From Ginsengibacter sp963792025 (GTDB lineage Bacteria > Bacteroidota > Bacteroidia > Chitinophagales > Chitinophagaceae): a stretch of 64,000 nt of DNA. Shown here piece by piece: positions 36,983 to 47,326 of the stretch. Location of the stretch: assembly GCA_963792025.1 (NCBI GenBank), contig CAWBUS010000008.1:620001-684000 (forward strand), read 5' to 3'. The translations under genes and the position numbers were made by a program. Within the stretch, counting starts at the first letter, position 1, and the number at the start of each line of letters is the position of its first letter. The notes beneath the pieces are model-generated. The model worked only from the letters and a program-made list of their open reading frames with translations. It did not search any database and was not told the DNA's origin.

Positions 36983-37881
36983 TTACTTAAGTTAAGATGA
37001 ATCACGATAACAATTTTATCATTGCAAATATGGATTTAATTTTAACGACAAGCAACTTTGGGCATCCACACCAACGATTTATTTGGAAGAACCGCAGGCG
37101 GGACGCCGGCACATTAAATCGCCCAAAAATGATTTTTGCGGAAAAAACATATTTCACGTAGCCAGCTCCGTTAGTAAATTATGCGATCGGCTTTTATTTG
37201 TGTAAATAATACTATTTCAAAATCTTTTTTCTTTCTATAATTTATAGTTATCCACATTGGTCTAATAAATATTTGGTTGTAAAAAAGGGACTTATGGTTA
37301 GGTTTGCACTATTCGAAAAAAGAGCGAAATACAAACAATATTACCTCCGGTGTAGGCTGGAACTATCCGCCGCCGTTTTTTTGATAACCGCTTTTTTTGA
37401 CAATTTTTGTTTTTTACTGGATATCGGATTTAAAGGCTGTATTTTCATACGGCCTTCTTTATTGTCGGATGTGGCCTGATTGATTTTAGTGAGCAACAAG
37501 CAGCCTTCCTGGTACAGATGAGTATAACATCACCGCTTAAACGAAATATCATTTTACACGTACAAATTTTGGAGCTTGCATTTTGGCATTTAAATAAGCT
37601 AAATCAAGCCTTTACTTTGAAGAACACACCTATGCATCTTCCGAAGCAAAAAAGACCTTCGCTTTGGAACCATTCGGAAAGCCTTTGTACGGTAGAGAGA
37701 TCAGATTACTGCATAAATTTGCTGGAAAATTATTGCAGGCACTGTATTAAATTTTCTACATTAATAGATAAATTCGGCGAATAATCGTCGTAACTTTATA
37801 GAACATCTGGTGCTGTTCCTTAAAAACTGGTATTATGATTGTCTTCTTTTGTTAACAGAACTACCCCGTTGCTAAAACAAA
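36983..37881. other. Long intergenic region between divergent genes
   Basis: About 900 bases between cysC (minus) and the PAS kinase (plus). Two short plus-strand open frames (37273-37479, 37518-37784) have no recognisable product and no relation to nearby genes. One isolated TTATCCACA string at 37248-37256 is compatible with chance. I see no tRNA, repeat or clear terminator. Confidence 0.5.
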
Positions 37882-39681
37882 ATGAAAACAAAGCAAATTG
37901 ACGCAGTAAAAAAGCTTCAACATATAGAAGAAATATACCGGTCAATGATCGGAAGAATTTCTGATGGCCTGGTATCGCTCGATAAAGAAGGATATTATAC
38001 TTACGTAAACAATAAAGCAGGCGAAATTCTTAACCGTAAACCCAGTCATCTTCTAGGCAAAAAAATCTGGAAAGAATTTCCCCAACTCCTGGACGAACCT
38101 ATTTTCAAGTCGTATGAAAAAGCCGTTAGTACCCAGGCTTATGTCTTCCTTGAAGTATATGACCGATCAGTTGGAAAGTGGATTGAAAATCATATTTATC
38201 CATCGCCCGACGGCGTTTCTATTTTATTAATGGATATTACCGAGCGCAAAAAAAAGGAATCAAATCTTGTTAAACTGGCTAAACGAAATGCATTAATACT
38301 TGATGTGATGCAATACAGTTTTTTATTAACAGACGCGGAATTAAATATTATCGATGTTAATCCTGCGTTTTGCACAACGCTTGGTTATACATATGAAGAA
38401 TTATTAAAGATGAATGTGGCAGATTTTGATGTGGCAATTGCACCTGACGACATTAAACAAAATTTGAAAAAGACCATTGCTTCGGGTATTATTAGATTCG
38501 AAACAAAAAATAAAAAGAGAAACGGAACTGTTATAGATGTAGAGGTAGTACTAACCAAGATGGAAATAAACGGGCAATATTATTTCGCATCTTTTGGTCG
38601 TGATATTTCGGAAAGCAAAAGAGCAGAAGAACAAATTATTAATGAGAAAAAATTATCTGATTCTATAATTAACAGCCTGCCGGGCATTTTTTATTTGTAC
38701 GGTAAAAATAGAAAATTTTTACGCTGGAATAAAAATTTTGAAATAATCTCAAAATATAATGCAACAGAAATTGCTGCCATGCAACCGACAGATTTTTTTG
38801 ATGATGATGAAAAAGAATTGCTGAAAGAAAAAATTAAAACCGTATTTGAAAAAGGTATATGTGAAGTGGAAGCACATTTTTTTACGAAGGACAAAGAAAA
38901 GATGCCTTATTATTTTAATGGCAAGCTCACTTACATTGAAGGTAAGCCTTGTGTTTTAGGGATGGGAATTAATATATCTGAACGCAAAAAAGCTGAGGAG
39001 ACTTTAAGACTGATGGAGGCGGAAATATTAAATCAAAAAGTACAGGAACAGAAAACAATAGCCAGGGCAATTTTAAAAGCAGAGGAAGCAGAAAGAAATT
39101 ATATCGGGCGTGAGTTGCATGATAACATTAACCAGATATTGGCTTCTACAAAATTATACCTGAGTATGGCCGCCAAGCAAAATCCGGGAGTAAATAATTT
39201 GATTAAGTATCCGATCGAATTAATTGACAGCACGATCAACGAAATAAGATTACTAAGCAGCAAAAATGTAACTCCGGTAAAAAATATTAATCTGAAAGAA
39301 CTGATACAATTACTGGTAGAAAATCTTAACGTAAATACAAGGATAAAAACAATTTTCGACTATAGGATCACTAACGAAATTGATGATGACGATTTAAAAA
39401 TAAATATTTACCGCATTGTACAGGAACAGGTAAACAACATATTAAAACATGCTGCTGCACTCCATGCAAACATCTCTATTGAAATGGTTGAAAATGTAAT
39501 TCGCATAGTGTTAGCCGACGATGGCAAGGGCTTCGACACCAATAAAAGAAAAGAAGGAATTGGCATAACCAATATGACCAATCGTGTTGAATCTTTCAAT
39601 GGCAAAATTTGTATAGAAAGCGCACCAGGCAAAGGTTGTAAAATCAATATCGAAATACCTTATGTTGTAAAAGCGAACTAG
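37882..39681 (+). CDS. PAS-domain sensor histidine kinase (NarX type)
   Basis: 599 residues with no membrane segment, so probably cytoplasmic. Three PAS domains are visible (starting near residues 14, 137 and 257). The phosphosite His is in YIGRELHDNINQIL and the ATPase has YRIVQEQVNNILKHAA, DDGKGFD and GIGITNMTNRVE. No response regulator is adjacent, so it is an orphan whose partner lies elsewhere. The convergent neighbour is a GH29 gene. Confidence 0.92.
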   Translation: MKTKQIDAVKKLQHIEEIYRSMIGRISDGLVSLDKEGYYTYVNNKAGEILNRKPSHLLGKKIWKEFPQLLDEPIFKSYEKAVSTQAYVFLEVYDRSVGKWIENHIYPSPDGVSILLMDITERKKKESNLVKLAKRNALILDVMQYSFLLTDAELNIIDVNPAFCTTLGYTYEELLKMNVADFDVAIAPDDIKQNLKKTIASGIIRFETKNKKRNGTVIDVEVVLTKMEINGQYYFASFGRDISESKRAEEQIINEKKLSDSIINSLPGIFYLYGKNRKFLRWNKNFEIISKYNATEIAAMQPTDFFDDDEKELLKEKIKTVFEKGICEVEAHFFTKDKEKMPYYFNGKLTYIEGKPCVLGMGINISERKKAEETLRLMEAEILNQKVQEQKTIARAILKAEEAERNYIGRELHDNINQILASTKLYLSMAAKQNPGVNNLIKYPIELIDSTINEIRLLSSKNVTPVKNINLKELIQLLVENLNVNTRIKTIFDYRITNEIDDDDLKINIYRIVQEQVNNILKHAAALHANISIEMVENVIRIVLADDGKGFDTNKRKEGIGITNMTNRVESFNGKICIESAPGKGCKINIEIPYVVKAN

Positions 39682-39718
39682 TTTAAAATTAAGTTTATTG
39701 CGCTTTTACAGATTTTCC

Positions 39719-39769
39719 CACTAAGCCACTAAGAACACAAAGAAGGTACTTTGTCGCCGCCGTACCTTC
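39719..39769. repeat. CACTAAGA-type repeat and hairpin between convergent genes
   Basis: CCACTAAGAACACAAAG resembles the repeat at 9271-9330. It runs into a hairpin, GAAGGTAC (39742-39749) with GTACCTTC (39762-39769). No long T run follows, so any terminator function would be weak. Confidence 0.4.
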
Positions 39770-39888
39770 GCAGGAAATATTTCGTATCGCGATCAACGTA
39801 ACACCAGGTTTTTATTTTTGAAATAGTTGCCATAAATTCCACTAGCTGCACAAGTACTTCTTTCCAAAATAATTATCATCATCAAAGC

Positions 39889-41331
39889 CTACTGTGTTAT
39901 CATAAACGACACTGCATAATTTCCTGCAACTTTATTTTTTAATTTTGAAGGCACAGTTATCGTGATCCCATCATTTGTCGCTTGCCATTTTATTTTTTCT
40001 TTCGGCGCATCCAGCAAAACAATTTTACTTTTTTTATTCAGCGTTATTTTTTGCAAAGTTATTGTTGAAGGAAGTATTACTTCATTGGTTTTATCACTCA
40101 ATACATAAGCATAAATATTTTTTTTATCTTTCGATTGCAGGTACACGATGTTGCCATCTTCGTATGGCGCCAATGGAATTGTATTGTACACGCCATCTGA
40201 ATGCACTTTCATCCAAACGCCAATTTCTTTTAAACGGCTATACGCAGTATCGCTCCAATCACCTTCCGGTGAAGGACCGATATTAAGTAAAAAGTTACCG
40301 CCTCTTGAGATAATACGAAGCAGCATGTGCACTAACTGGTTTGTTGACTTATAATGATCATTGGGTACATAGCTCCATGAGTTGCCCATTGTAATGCAGC
40401 TTTCCCACGGATGAAGCAATGGCGTAGCAGGAATCGTTTGTTCCGGCGTTACATAGTTTTCAAATTCACCACTTACCGTTCTGTCAACAACCAATAAACC
40501 TGGCTGATGGCTTCTTGCCATTTTTGCAATTCTTGCCATATCAATATCCTGGTTGTACCTGATACCACGTTGCCATTCAACAGACGTATCAACGGTAGAT
40601 CTGGGCCGAACCCATCCGCCATCGAGCCAGAGAATATCCATGCTGCCATAATCTGTCATTAATTCCTGTATCTGGTTGTAGGTATAATTTTTAAAATCAT
40701 TCCAGCGGTCAGGATATTTTTTTGGATCATAATTTACGTTCCTGTCCTTCGGCGGAAAATAGGGCCACCAGTAATAAGGGCAATGCCAATCGGGTTTAGA
40801 AAAATATGCGCCTATCATAAAACCATCTTTCCTAAATGCATTAAATACTTCCTTCGCAATATTTGCTTTTGGGTTTGTTGAGAAAGGAGTTTTAGGTGAC
40901 GTGATTTTATAATCTGTTTGTTTTGTATCAAACATACAAAAGCCGTCGTGATGTTTGGTAGTAAACACAACGTACTTCATGCCGGCATTTTTTGCTGCAG
41001 CAGCCCACTTATCAGGATCAAACTTTGTCGGATTGAAAGTAGTTTGCAAATTTTCGTAAGCTTTTACATAATCAAAATAGTTGGCAGCGTAAGGGCCGCG
41101 GCGTTGCGTCCATCCTTCATCTTCGGGACAAATGCTCCAGCTTTCCACAATGCCCCATTCGCTATAAGTGCCCCAATGCATCAGTAAACCAAATTTTATA
41201 TCCTGCCAATGTGCAAGTTTTTCCTGTACTAACGGATCTTTAGGAACTACATAATTATCGGAAAAGTTATGTTGCTGCGCATTGGCTTTTATACTTATCA
41301 GTAGTATTAAAGCAAATAGAATTTTTTTCAT
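39889..41331 (-). CDS. Secreted alpha-L-fucosidase (GH29)
   Basis: About 480 residues from the Met at 41331, which begins a clear signal peptide (MKKILFALILLISIKANAQ). It has HHDGFCMFDTKQTDY, ILWLDGGWVRP (probable Asp nucleophile) and SRGGNFLLNIGPSPEGDW, the GH29 signature. The C-terminal beta domain starts about residue 380. It is intact, unlike the GH29 gene at the left edge, and only distantly similar to it. An upstream Met at 41358 is less likely. It should release fucose in the periplasm or outside the cell. Confidence 0.93.
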   Translation of the reverse strand: MKKILFALILLISIKANAQQHNFSDNYVVPKDPLVQEKLAHWQDIKFGLLMHWGTYSEWGIVESWSICPEDEGWTQRRGPYAANYFDYVKAYENLQTTFNPTKFDPDKWAAAAKNAGMKYVVFTTKHHDGFCMFDTKQTDYKITSPKTPFSTNPKANIAKEVFNAFRKDGFMIGAYFSKPDWHCPYYWWPYFPPKDRNVNYDPKKYPDRWNDFKNYTYNQIQELMTDYGSMDILWLDGGWVRPRSTVDTSVEWQRGIRYNQDIDMARIAKMARSHQPGLLVVDRTVSGEFENYVTPEQTIPATPLLHPWESCITMGNSWSYVPNDHYKSTNQLVHMLLRIISRGGNFLLNIGPSPEGDWSDTAYSRLKEIGVWMKVHSDGVYNTIPLAPYEDGNIVYLQSKDKKNIYAYVLSDKTNEVILPSTITLQKITLNKKSKIVLLDAPKEKIKWQATNDGITITVPSKLKNKVAGNYAVSFMITQ

Positions 41332-41505
41332 TGTTCGTTTGGAAGTTAAAGAGTTCAATTTATTTTTAAATAAAGTTATAGGCTTACAATTAAAATAAGC
41401 CGTTATTTAAAATTTATTTTATTGGCTGGCTTTACGCAATAGATTATTTTAAAGTTGGGGAAATGCGAAATCAGCGCCAAGCTGAGGAAAACCACATATT
41501 ATCAA

Positions 41506-42210
41506 ATGGAACCATCAAAAATTCTCGAAACCACCGTTGTTACAAATGTTAAAAAATTCAATCTATTTGTTGTCATATTTATGTTTGGCGGAGTTTTTCT
41601 GACAATATTTGCGGCCATCAAACTACATCATACATTTATTATTTTATTGGGCGTATTTATTTTTGTAGTCTCACCGTTTCTCTTTCAAAAAAGATTCAGA
41701 AAAGGATTCTCTGAAAATGTAAAAGTTAGTTTTTATAGTGATTATTTTTCAATTGATTTTAGAGAGATAAATACTGATGCTATATTAAAAACTGATGTTA
41801 ACAGATTTGATCAGATTAAGTTCTTTAAGGTATATGATTCGATGAAAAATGATTTCTCTAGTTTAAAATTAATTTTTTCGAACAACACAAAAGTAAGTTA
41901 CACGTTTTCAAATCAACGAAATGATGGTAGTTGCACAGACATCAACGTTTTGGTCAGAAACTATATCAAAGCTTATAATTCAACGAAACCATCCGAAACA
42001 AAAATTAATATTATTCCAAATCTTTTTGCTACTACAGCGGGGCTTTATTTCATTGCTATATTGGTTGCAGTGATGATAACTACTTTGGCCTTTGAAATTA
42101 TTTACAAACTCAAAACGATTCCTTTTTCTTTGATAGTATTTGCTCTTATTTATATACAGTTTCTTGCGATGCGAAAAATAGATATTAGGGACCGAAATAA
42201 TTTTGATTAA
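41506..42210 (+). CDS. Membrane protein of unknown function
   Basis: About 234 residues. Two membrane helices lie near the start (about 20-63), a soluble beta-rich middle part follows (VKVSFYSDYFSIDFREI), and two more helices lie near the C-terminus. The layout, with short helices flanking a PH-like domain, is seen in several YcxB-type proteins, but the match is not firm. The frame is open from 41455 (TTG), but the ATG at 41506 fits better. It is not clearly part of an operon. Confidence 0.6.
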   Translation: MEPSKILETTVVTNVKKFNLFVVIFMFGGVFLTIFAAIKLHHTFIILLGVFIFVVSPFLFQKRFRKGFSENVKVSFYSDYFSIDFREINTDAILKTDVNRFDQIKFFKVYDSMKNDFSSLKLIFSNNTKVSYTFSNQRNDGSCTDINVLVRNYIKAYNSTKPSETKINIIPNLFATTAGLYFIAILVAVMITTLAFEIIYKLKTIPFSLIVFALIYIQFLAMRKIDIRDRNNFD

Positions 42211-42338
42211 AATACCAGATCTGCTACTAACCCTGCCCGTATAATTCCTTCAATAAACTTCCCCTCAAACCAAAAAAAATTAATAGCTTTAACCTTCTGG
42301 TTATTAAAATATTTTCTTACTTCTAAATCGATTGCAAT

Positions 42339-43694
42339 ATGCAAAATTCCCGTCGCGATTTTATTAAAAAAACAACCCTTGCAGCTGCAGGTGCGTATAT
42401 GGGTGCCAATGCCTTTAGCGCCACCAGCTACCGGAAAATCATCGGCTCCAATGATCGTGTAAGAGTAGGCGTGGTCGGTTTTTCAGACCGGCACAGAAGT
42501 TCTCACATGCCTTCATTCATGAACCATTATAAAGAATTAAATTTTGATATAGTGGCTGTATCCGACATCTGGAACAAACGAAGAAATGAAGGCACCGCTA
42601 TGTGGAAAACAAAAATGAACCATGACATTGTTGGTTGCCGAAACAATGAAGAGATGTATAATAAAAAACTGGTAGATGCCGTATTTGTAAGCACAGCCGA
42701 CTTTCAACATGCCTTGCACGCAACAGAAGCTGTGAACGCAGGTTGTGATGTGTATTGTGAAAAACCCTTTGCTGAAACAATGGACGATGCCAAACTTGCA
42801 TTTAAAACGATTAAGGCATCAGACCGAATTGTGCAGATAGGTTCGCAAAGAAGAAGTGGTACCAACTATATGCAGGCGGCAGAATTTATACAATCGGGAA
42901 AATTTGGCCCTATAAAAATGGTAGAGCTTACGTGGAATGTAAACCAGCCTGGGCGCTGGCGCAGACCCGAGCTTGTAGCGCAGCTAAGAGAAGAAGACAC
43001 CGACTGGACAAGATTTCTTTTGAACAGGCCCGCAGATACATATGATCCAAGAAAATATTTAGAGTATCGTTTATTCTGGCCTTACTCATCTGGCCTTCCC
43101 GGTCAGTGGATGAGCCACCAGATTGATACCGTGCATTGGTTCAGCGGTTTGAAACATCCACGCAGCGCAGTGGCTAACGGTGGCATCTATATGTGGAAAG
43201 ATGGAAGGAAAAACTGGGATACGATTACGGCTGTTTTTGATTACGGTCCCGCAGATGATCCTTCAACCGGTTTCCAGGTTTCATTTGCTTCCCGCATGGA
43301 TAACGGTGATGAACACCCTGCAGAAATTTATTATTCTAACGGTGGGGAATTAAACCTTATAACTAATACTGTTTCTCCAAAAGGCGGCCTCACTAAGCAT
43401 TTTGCGGATGAAATGGGTATGCAACCGAATTTATTACCAGAGATGAGTCTGGATCAAAGTGAAAAAGTGGTTGCCTCGGCCAACACGGGCGGCGATGTAC
43501 TAACGAGTAACCATGTACGCAACTGGATGGAATGTATTCGCAGCCGCAAACAACCGCATGCACCCGTTGAAGCAGGTTATAGTCATTCAATCGCCAACAT
43601 CATGACGACGGCTGCATCGCATACCGGATTAAGAGCAACTTTTGATGAAGCCACACAGGAAGTAATGGTGGGCGGAAAGGCTTTTAAATATTAA
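42339..43694 (+). CDS. Gfo/Idh/MocA family oxidoreductase with Tat signal
   Basis: 451 residues. The twin-arginine signal SRRDFIKKTTLAAAG points to export of a folded, cofactor-loaded enzyme. A Rossmann start (VRVGVVGFSDRH), the EKPFAETMDDA motif (Lys in the active site) and HQIDTVHWFSGL follow. It probably oxidises or reduces a sugar or sugar derivative with NAD(P). It sits in a carbohydrate cluster with a GH29, a DUF6807 protein and a YiaK-like dehydrogenase. Confidence 0.92.
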   Translation: MQNSRRDFIKKTTLAAAGAYMGANAFSATSYRKIIGSNDRVRVGVVGFSDRHRSSHMPSFMNHYKELNFDIVAVSDIWNKRRNEGTAMWKTKMNHDIVGCRNNEEMYNKKLVDAVFVSTADFQHALHATEAVNAGCDVYCEKPFAETMDDAKLAFKTIKASDRIVQIGSQRRSGTNYMQAAEFIQSGKFGPIKMVELTWNVNQPGRWRRPELVAQLREEDTDWTRFLLNRPADTYDPRKYLEYRLFWPYSSGLPGQWMSHQIDTVHWFSGLKHPRSAVANGGIYMWKDGRKNWDTITAVFDYGPADDPSTGFQVSFASRMDNGDEHPAEIYYSNGGELNLITNTVSPKGGLTKHFADEMGMQPNLLPEMSLDQSEKVVASANTGGDVLTSNHVRNWMECIRSRKQPHAPVEAGYSHSIANIMTTAASHTGLRATFDEATQEVMVGGKAFKY

Positions 43695-43808
43695 GTGTTC
43701 AGTAACCTCATAAAAAACCAGGAAGGCTTTTAGCGTGCATTCAATTTAAAATATTCGTCAAAAAATCTTCAACGATTAACGCTAAAAATTGCTTCCTCAA
43801 CTGTAAGT

Positions 43809-44873
43809 ATGAAAAAGAATTATTGTAAAAACCTTTGCCTGGTTATCGTACTAACGCCGTTTACTTTATGTTGCGTGTCAAACTCTTTTGCCCAAAACAA
43901 TGAACCGGTGAAAATTGTACAGTCGCAATCCCAACATAAGATTGATGTATTAATAGGCAATAAAATCTTTACTACCTTTTTATATCCTGACACGCTGGAA
44001 AAACCGGTTCTCTACCCGGTACACGCAGCCAATGGAACTGTTGTTACGAGGGGATTCCCTATGAATCCCCAACCCGGAGACCCCACGGATCATCCGCACC
44101 ATTTAGGTATTTGGTTTACCTATGAAAATGTGAATGGGCTCGATTTCTGGAACAATTCATATGCCATTCCAAAAGAAAAAAAACATTTGTATGGATGGAT
44201 AAGGACCGATAAGATTCTTAAAACGTCCAATGGCGAAAAAGGAATTATTTCCTATCATGCAAATTGGACCGATCAACAGAAAAAAGTATTGCTGGAAGAA
44301 ACAACAAAACTGGAATTCAGCGGAACAGAACACCTGCGGATTATTGACCGGACAACCGTTTTAAAAGCAGATACTGTCGTAAATTTCAATGATGCCAAAG
44401 ACGGCTTATATGGAATAAGGATTGCACATGCCTTACAAATTCCTTCCAAAAAAGACGAAGAATTCAAGGACGATAAAGGCAATGTGACTATTGTAAAAGG
44501 CGGAACAGATGCCATAGCAAACGGCAATTATTTAACCAGTGAAGGAAAAACCGGTGATGATGCATGGAGCACCCGCGGACGATGGTGTATGGTGTATGGT
44601 AAAATGGGCCACGATTCCGTTAGCATCGCCATCATTGATCATCCCGGAAACCCCAACTACCCTACCTTCTGGCATGCACGGGGTTATGGATTATTTGCTG
44701 CCAACCCACTTGGTGAAAAAATATTTACCAATGGTAAATCTTCAAAAAACCTCCAGTTACAAAAAGGACAATTGGTTATATTTCGGTACCGCATCGTAAT
44801 AGATGATGGCAACAAAACTTTAAGCCCGGATGAACTAAATAAACTGGCAGATGATTTTGCCAAAGAGCAATAA
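43809..44873 (+). CDS. Secreted DUF6807 (PmoA-like) protein
   Basis: 354 residues with a signal peptide (ending NSFAQ). The HPHHLGIWFTYENVNGLDFW block and LYGIRIAHALQIPSK identify the family, often annotated PmoA or DUF6807, found next to Gfo/Idh/MocA genes in sugar-using Bacteroidota and Planctomycetes. The name PmoA is misleading: there is no methane monooxygenase here. A carbohydrate-related role is inferred from context only. Confidence 0.8.
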   Translation: MKKNYCKNLCLVIVLTPFTLCCVSNSFAQNNEPVKIVQSQSQHKIDVLIGNKIFTTFLYPDTLEKPVLYPVHAANGTVVTRGFPMNPQPGDPTDHPHHLGIWFTYENVNGLDFWNNSYAIPKEKKHLYGWIRTDKILKTSNGEKGIISYHANWTDQQKKVLLEETTKLEFSGTEHLRIIDRTTVLKADTVVNFNDAKDGLYGIRIAHALQIPSKKDEEFKDDKGNVTIVKGGTDAIANGNYLTSEGKTGDDAWSTRGRWCMVYGKMGHDSVSIAIIDHPGNPNYPTFWHARGYGLFAANPLGEKIFTNGKSSKNLQLQKGQLVIFRYRIVIDDGNKTLSPDELNKLADDFAKEQ

Positions 44874-44892
44874 ATTTTCGGGTATCCTTCCG

Positions 44893-45912
44893 TTATAACA
44901 AATTAATTTCGGCCCATACTTTTTTAAGAACGGGGATTCCATTGTCAAGATTATTTTTTCTTGTTTGTAAAATTCTTTCGCCGGGATAGACTATTTTTTT
45001 TGTTTCGTCTAACGGCAACGACTGGTGGTAATCCTTCAAAATTTCATCAATTGCTTTTGTAATTAGCGAATGATTTTCAAGCTTCGAGATATCAATGGCA
45101 ATAAACACTTGCGATAAACCAAATTCAACTTCCTTCTTACTTAATTCATGAGTCGACAAACCCCCGGATAAAATTGTTGCCAGCAAATCTATTAGCAATG
45201 ATAGTCCGGCACCTTTCCAATAACCAACAGGTATGGGAGCATTTGATGCAAGAATTGCCGAAGGGTCTTTGGTTAAATTCCCTTCCGCATCAAACCCGCC
45301 ATGTACCGAAAGTGTTTCACCCTTCATTGCCGAAAGCTCCAATGATCCATAAGAATATTGAGACATGGCCATATCCAAAACAATAGCTTCATCTTTGTAA
45401 GGCAAAGCCATCACCAGTGGATTGTTACCAAGCTTTGCATCTTTTGCTCCCCACGCCGGCATATTGGCAATGGTATTTGTCCAACCAATAAATACATACC
45501 CGGCTTTCGCAGCCTGCCAGCCATAAGTACCACCCCGCATCCAGTGATTAGTATTTCGCATCGCGACGGAGCCGATACCGAATTGTGTTGCCAGTTTCAT
45601 CGCAATATCCGTTGCATAAATGGCATTGCTGATGCCTGGCCCCAGGTTACCGTTCCATTGTTCCAGGCCACCAAACTTGTTTTCCAGCGTCGGCGTTGCA
45701 TCGCCAATTACATAACCATCTTTTATATATTGAATAAATCTTGGAAAGCGATTAACACCATGCGTATAAATTCCATCTAAACTACTGTCTGTAAAAATAG
45801 CTGCACATTCCAAAGCCTTCAATTGGGTAAAACCATATTTCAATAAAATGCCTGTAAAGATTTCCTGCATTTCATCTGCAGGTATCATAATTATGGCTGG
45901 GGTTTCCTGCAT
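44893..45912 (-). CDS. yiaK: Ldh-family dehydrogenase, YiaK-like (2,3-diketo-L-gulonate reductase)
   Basis: 339 residues of the malate/L-lactate dehydrogenase (PF02615) fold, cytoplasmic and NAD(P)-dependent. NTNHWMRGGTYGWQAAKAGY, MAMSQYSYG and GYWKGAGLSLLIDL fit YiaK more closely than malate or ureidoglycolate dehydrogenases. YiaK reduces 2,3-diketo-L-gulonate in sugar-acid catabolism. It is convergent with the DUF6807 gene. The substrate assignment is by similarity only. Confidence 0.75.
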   Translation of the reverse strand: MQETPAIIMIPADEMQEIFTGILLKYGFTQLKALECAAIFTDSSLDGIYTHGVNRFPRFIQYIKDGYVIGDATPTLENKFGGLEQWNGNLGPGISNAIYATDIAMKLATQFGIGSVAMRNTNHWMRGGTYGWQAAKAGYVFIGWTNTIANMPAWGAKDAKLGNNPLVMALPYKDEAIVLDMAMSQYSYGSLELSAMKGETLSVHGGFDAEGNLTKDPSAILASNAPIPVGYWKGAGLSLLIDLLATILSGGLSTHELSKKEVEFGLSQVFIAIDISKLENHSLITKAIDEILKDYHQSLPLDETKKIVYPGERILQTRKNNLDNGIPVLKKVWAEINLL

Positions 45913-45936
45913 TTTTATATTTAAAGAAAGTGATAA

Positions 45937-47244
45937 CTAATCCACTACTTCGCCTTCAAGGTCGTAATCAAAAGCACTGGTAATTTTTACATTTACAAAA
46001 TCGCCTGGAGATAATTTTTTTGATGAATGAACAATTACTTCATTGTCAACTTCAACACTATCAAATTCCGTACGGCCAAGATATCTTCCGGCTTCTTTTT
46101 TATCAATGATAACTTTGAAAGTTTTACCAATTTTTTCTTCATTTTTCTTATAAGAAATTTCCTGTTGCACTTCCATAATTTCCTGTGCTCTCAATTCTTT
46201 TACCTCTTCATCAACATCATTGGCCAAATCGTAAGCAGAAGTATTTTCTTCGTGCGAATAGGTAAAAATTCCAACCCGATCGAATTCAATTTTTTGCAAA
46301 AACGTTTTCAGTTCTTCCACATCATCTTGTGTTTCTCCCGGGAAACCGGCTATGAGCGTGGTTCTTAAGCAAATGCCCGGTATCTTATATTTTATCTTCC
46401 CGATAATATCTTCCATTTCTTCTCTTGTAATTTGCCGCTTCATCGCCCTGAGCATTTTATTGCTCGCGTGCTGTAAAGGCATATCGAGATAGTTGCAAAT
46501 ATTCTCCCGCTCTTTCATCGCATCAATTATTTCCATCGGGAATTTTGAAGGATAAGCGTAATGCAATTTGATCCATTCCAAACCGGGAATATCTGCTAAT
46601 GCATGTAATAATTTTGGAAGTTCCCGCTTCTTGTAAATATCCAAACCATAATAAGTAAGCTCCTGTGCAATCAGCATAATTTCTTTTACACCTCTTTGTA
46701 CTAATTTTTTTGCTTCATCCATCAAAGATTCTATCGGGCGGCTGACATGTTTACCCCTCATTAACGGGATAGCACAAAATGCGCAGGTGCGATTACAGCC
46801 TTCACTTATTTTCAGGTAGGCGTAATGGTTAGGTGTACTTAATAATCTTTCTCCAACTAGTTCAGCTTTATAATCGACATCAAATTTTTTGAGCAAGAAA
46901 GGCAAATCCATTGTCCCGAAAAATGCATCCACTTCAGGAATTTCATCTTCGAGGTTTTGTTTGTAGCGTTCGCTGAGGCAGCCCGTAACATATACTTTAT
47001 CTAACTTTCCACGTCTCTTTAATTCTACCTGCTCAAGAATGGTATTAATACTTTCTTCTTTTGCTTTATCAATAAATCCGCAGGTATTTACAACAACTAT
47101 GTTGTGATCGAGCTTTTTACTTTCGTGCAATACATTTACATCTGCTGCTGCCAGATGGCCGCTCAGCACTTCACTGTCAACCATATTTTTGCTACAGCCA
47201 AGTGTGATGATATTTACTTTATCTTTTTTAAGCTTTGTTCTCAT
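45937..47244 (-). CDS. rimO: Ribosomal protein S12 methylthiotransferase RimO
   Basis: 435 residues. An N-terminal UPF0004 domain (ITLGCSKNMVDSE) binds one iron-sulfur cluster. The radical-SAM motif is CNRTCAFCAIP, and a C-terminal TRAM domain binds RNA or protein. It methylthiolates an Asp of ribosomal protein S12. It follows ftsY by 82 bases on the same strand, as is usual in Bacteroidota. Confidence 0.96.
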   Translation of the reverse strand: MRTKLKKDKVNIITLGCSKNMVDSEVLSGHLAAADVNVLHESKKLDHNIVVVNTCGFIDKAKEESINTILEQVELKRRGKLDKVYVTGCLSERYKQNLEDEIPEVDAFFGTMDLPFLLKKFDVDYKAELVGERLLSTPNHYAYLKISEGCNRTCAFCAIPLMRGKHVSRPIESLMDEAKKLVQRGVKEIMLIAQELTYYGLDIYKKRELPKLLHALADIPGLEWIKLHYAYPSKFPMEIIDAMKERENICNYLDMPLQHASNKMLRAMKRQITREEMEDIIGKIKYKIPGICLRTTLIAGFPGETQDDVEELKTFLQKIEFDRVGIFTYSHEENTSAYDLANDVDEEVKELRAQEIMEVQQEISYKKNEEKIGKTFKVIIDKKEAGRYLGRTEFDSVEVDNEVIVHSSKKLSPGDFVNVKITSAFDYDLEGEVVD

Positions 47245-47254
47245 GAAAAATTTT

Positions 47255-47284
47255 TGCCACGAATTACACCGATTTACACGAATT
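47255..47284. repeat. CACGAATTACACC-type intergenic repeat
   Basis: TGCCACGAATTACACC then GATTTACACGAATT, a string I recall between genes in many unrelated environmental bacteria. It lies in the ftsY-rimO gap and is non-coding. Confidence 0.45.
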
Positions 47285-47326
47285 TTTTTTATATCAATTC
47301 ACTAATGAACCCAATAAACTGATTAA

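Noticed and set aside
37248..37256. TTATCCACA, a perfect DnaA-box match (also at 35188-35196)
   Set aside because: Single, isolated matches 2 kb apart, with no dnaA, dnaN or AT-rich unwinding region. This count is expected by chance in AT-rich DNA.
37518..37784. 88-codon plus-strand open frame in the long gap
   Set aside because: No family similarity, no start signal, and composition like the surrounding non-coding DNA.
43809..44873. PmoA name suggesting methane oxidation
   Set aside because: The DUF6807 family shares only the name. No methane monooxygenase subunits are nearby, and the context is carbohydrate metabolism.
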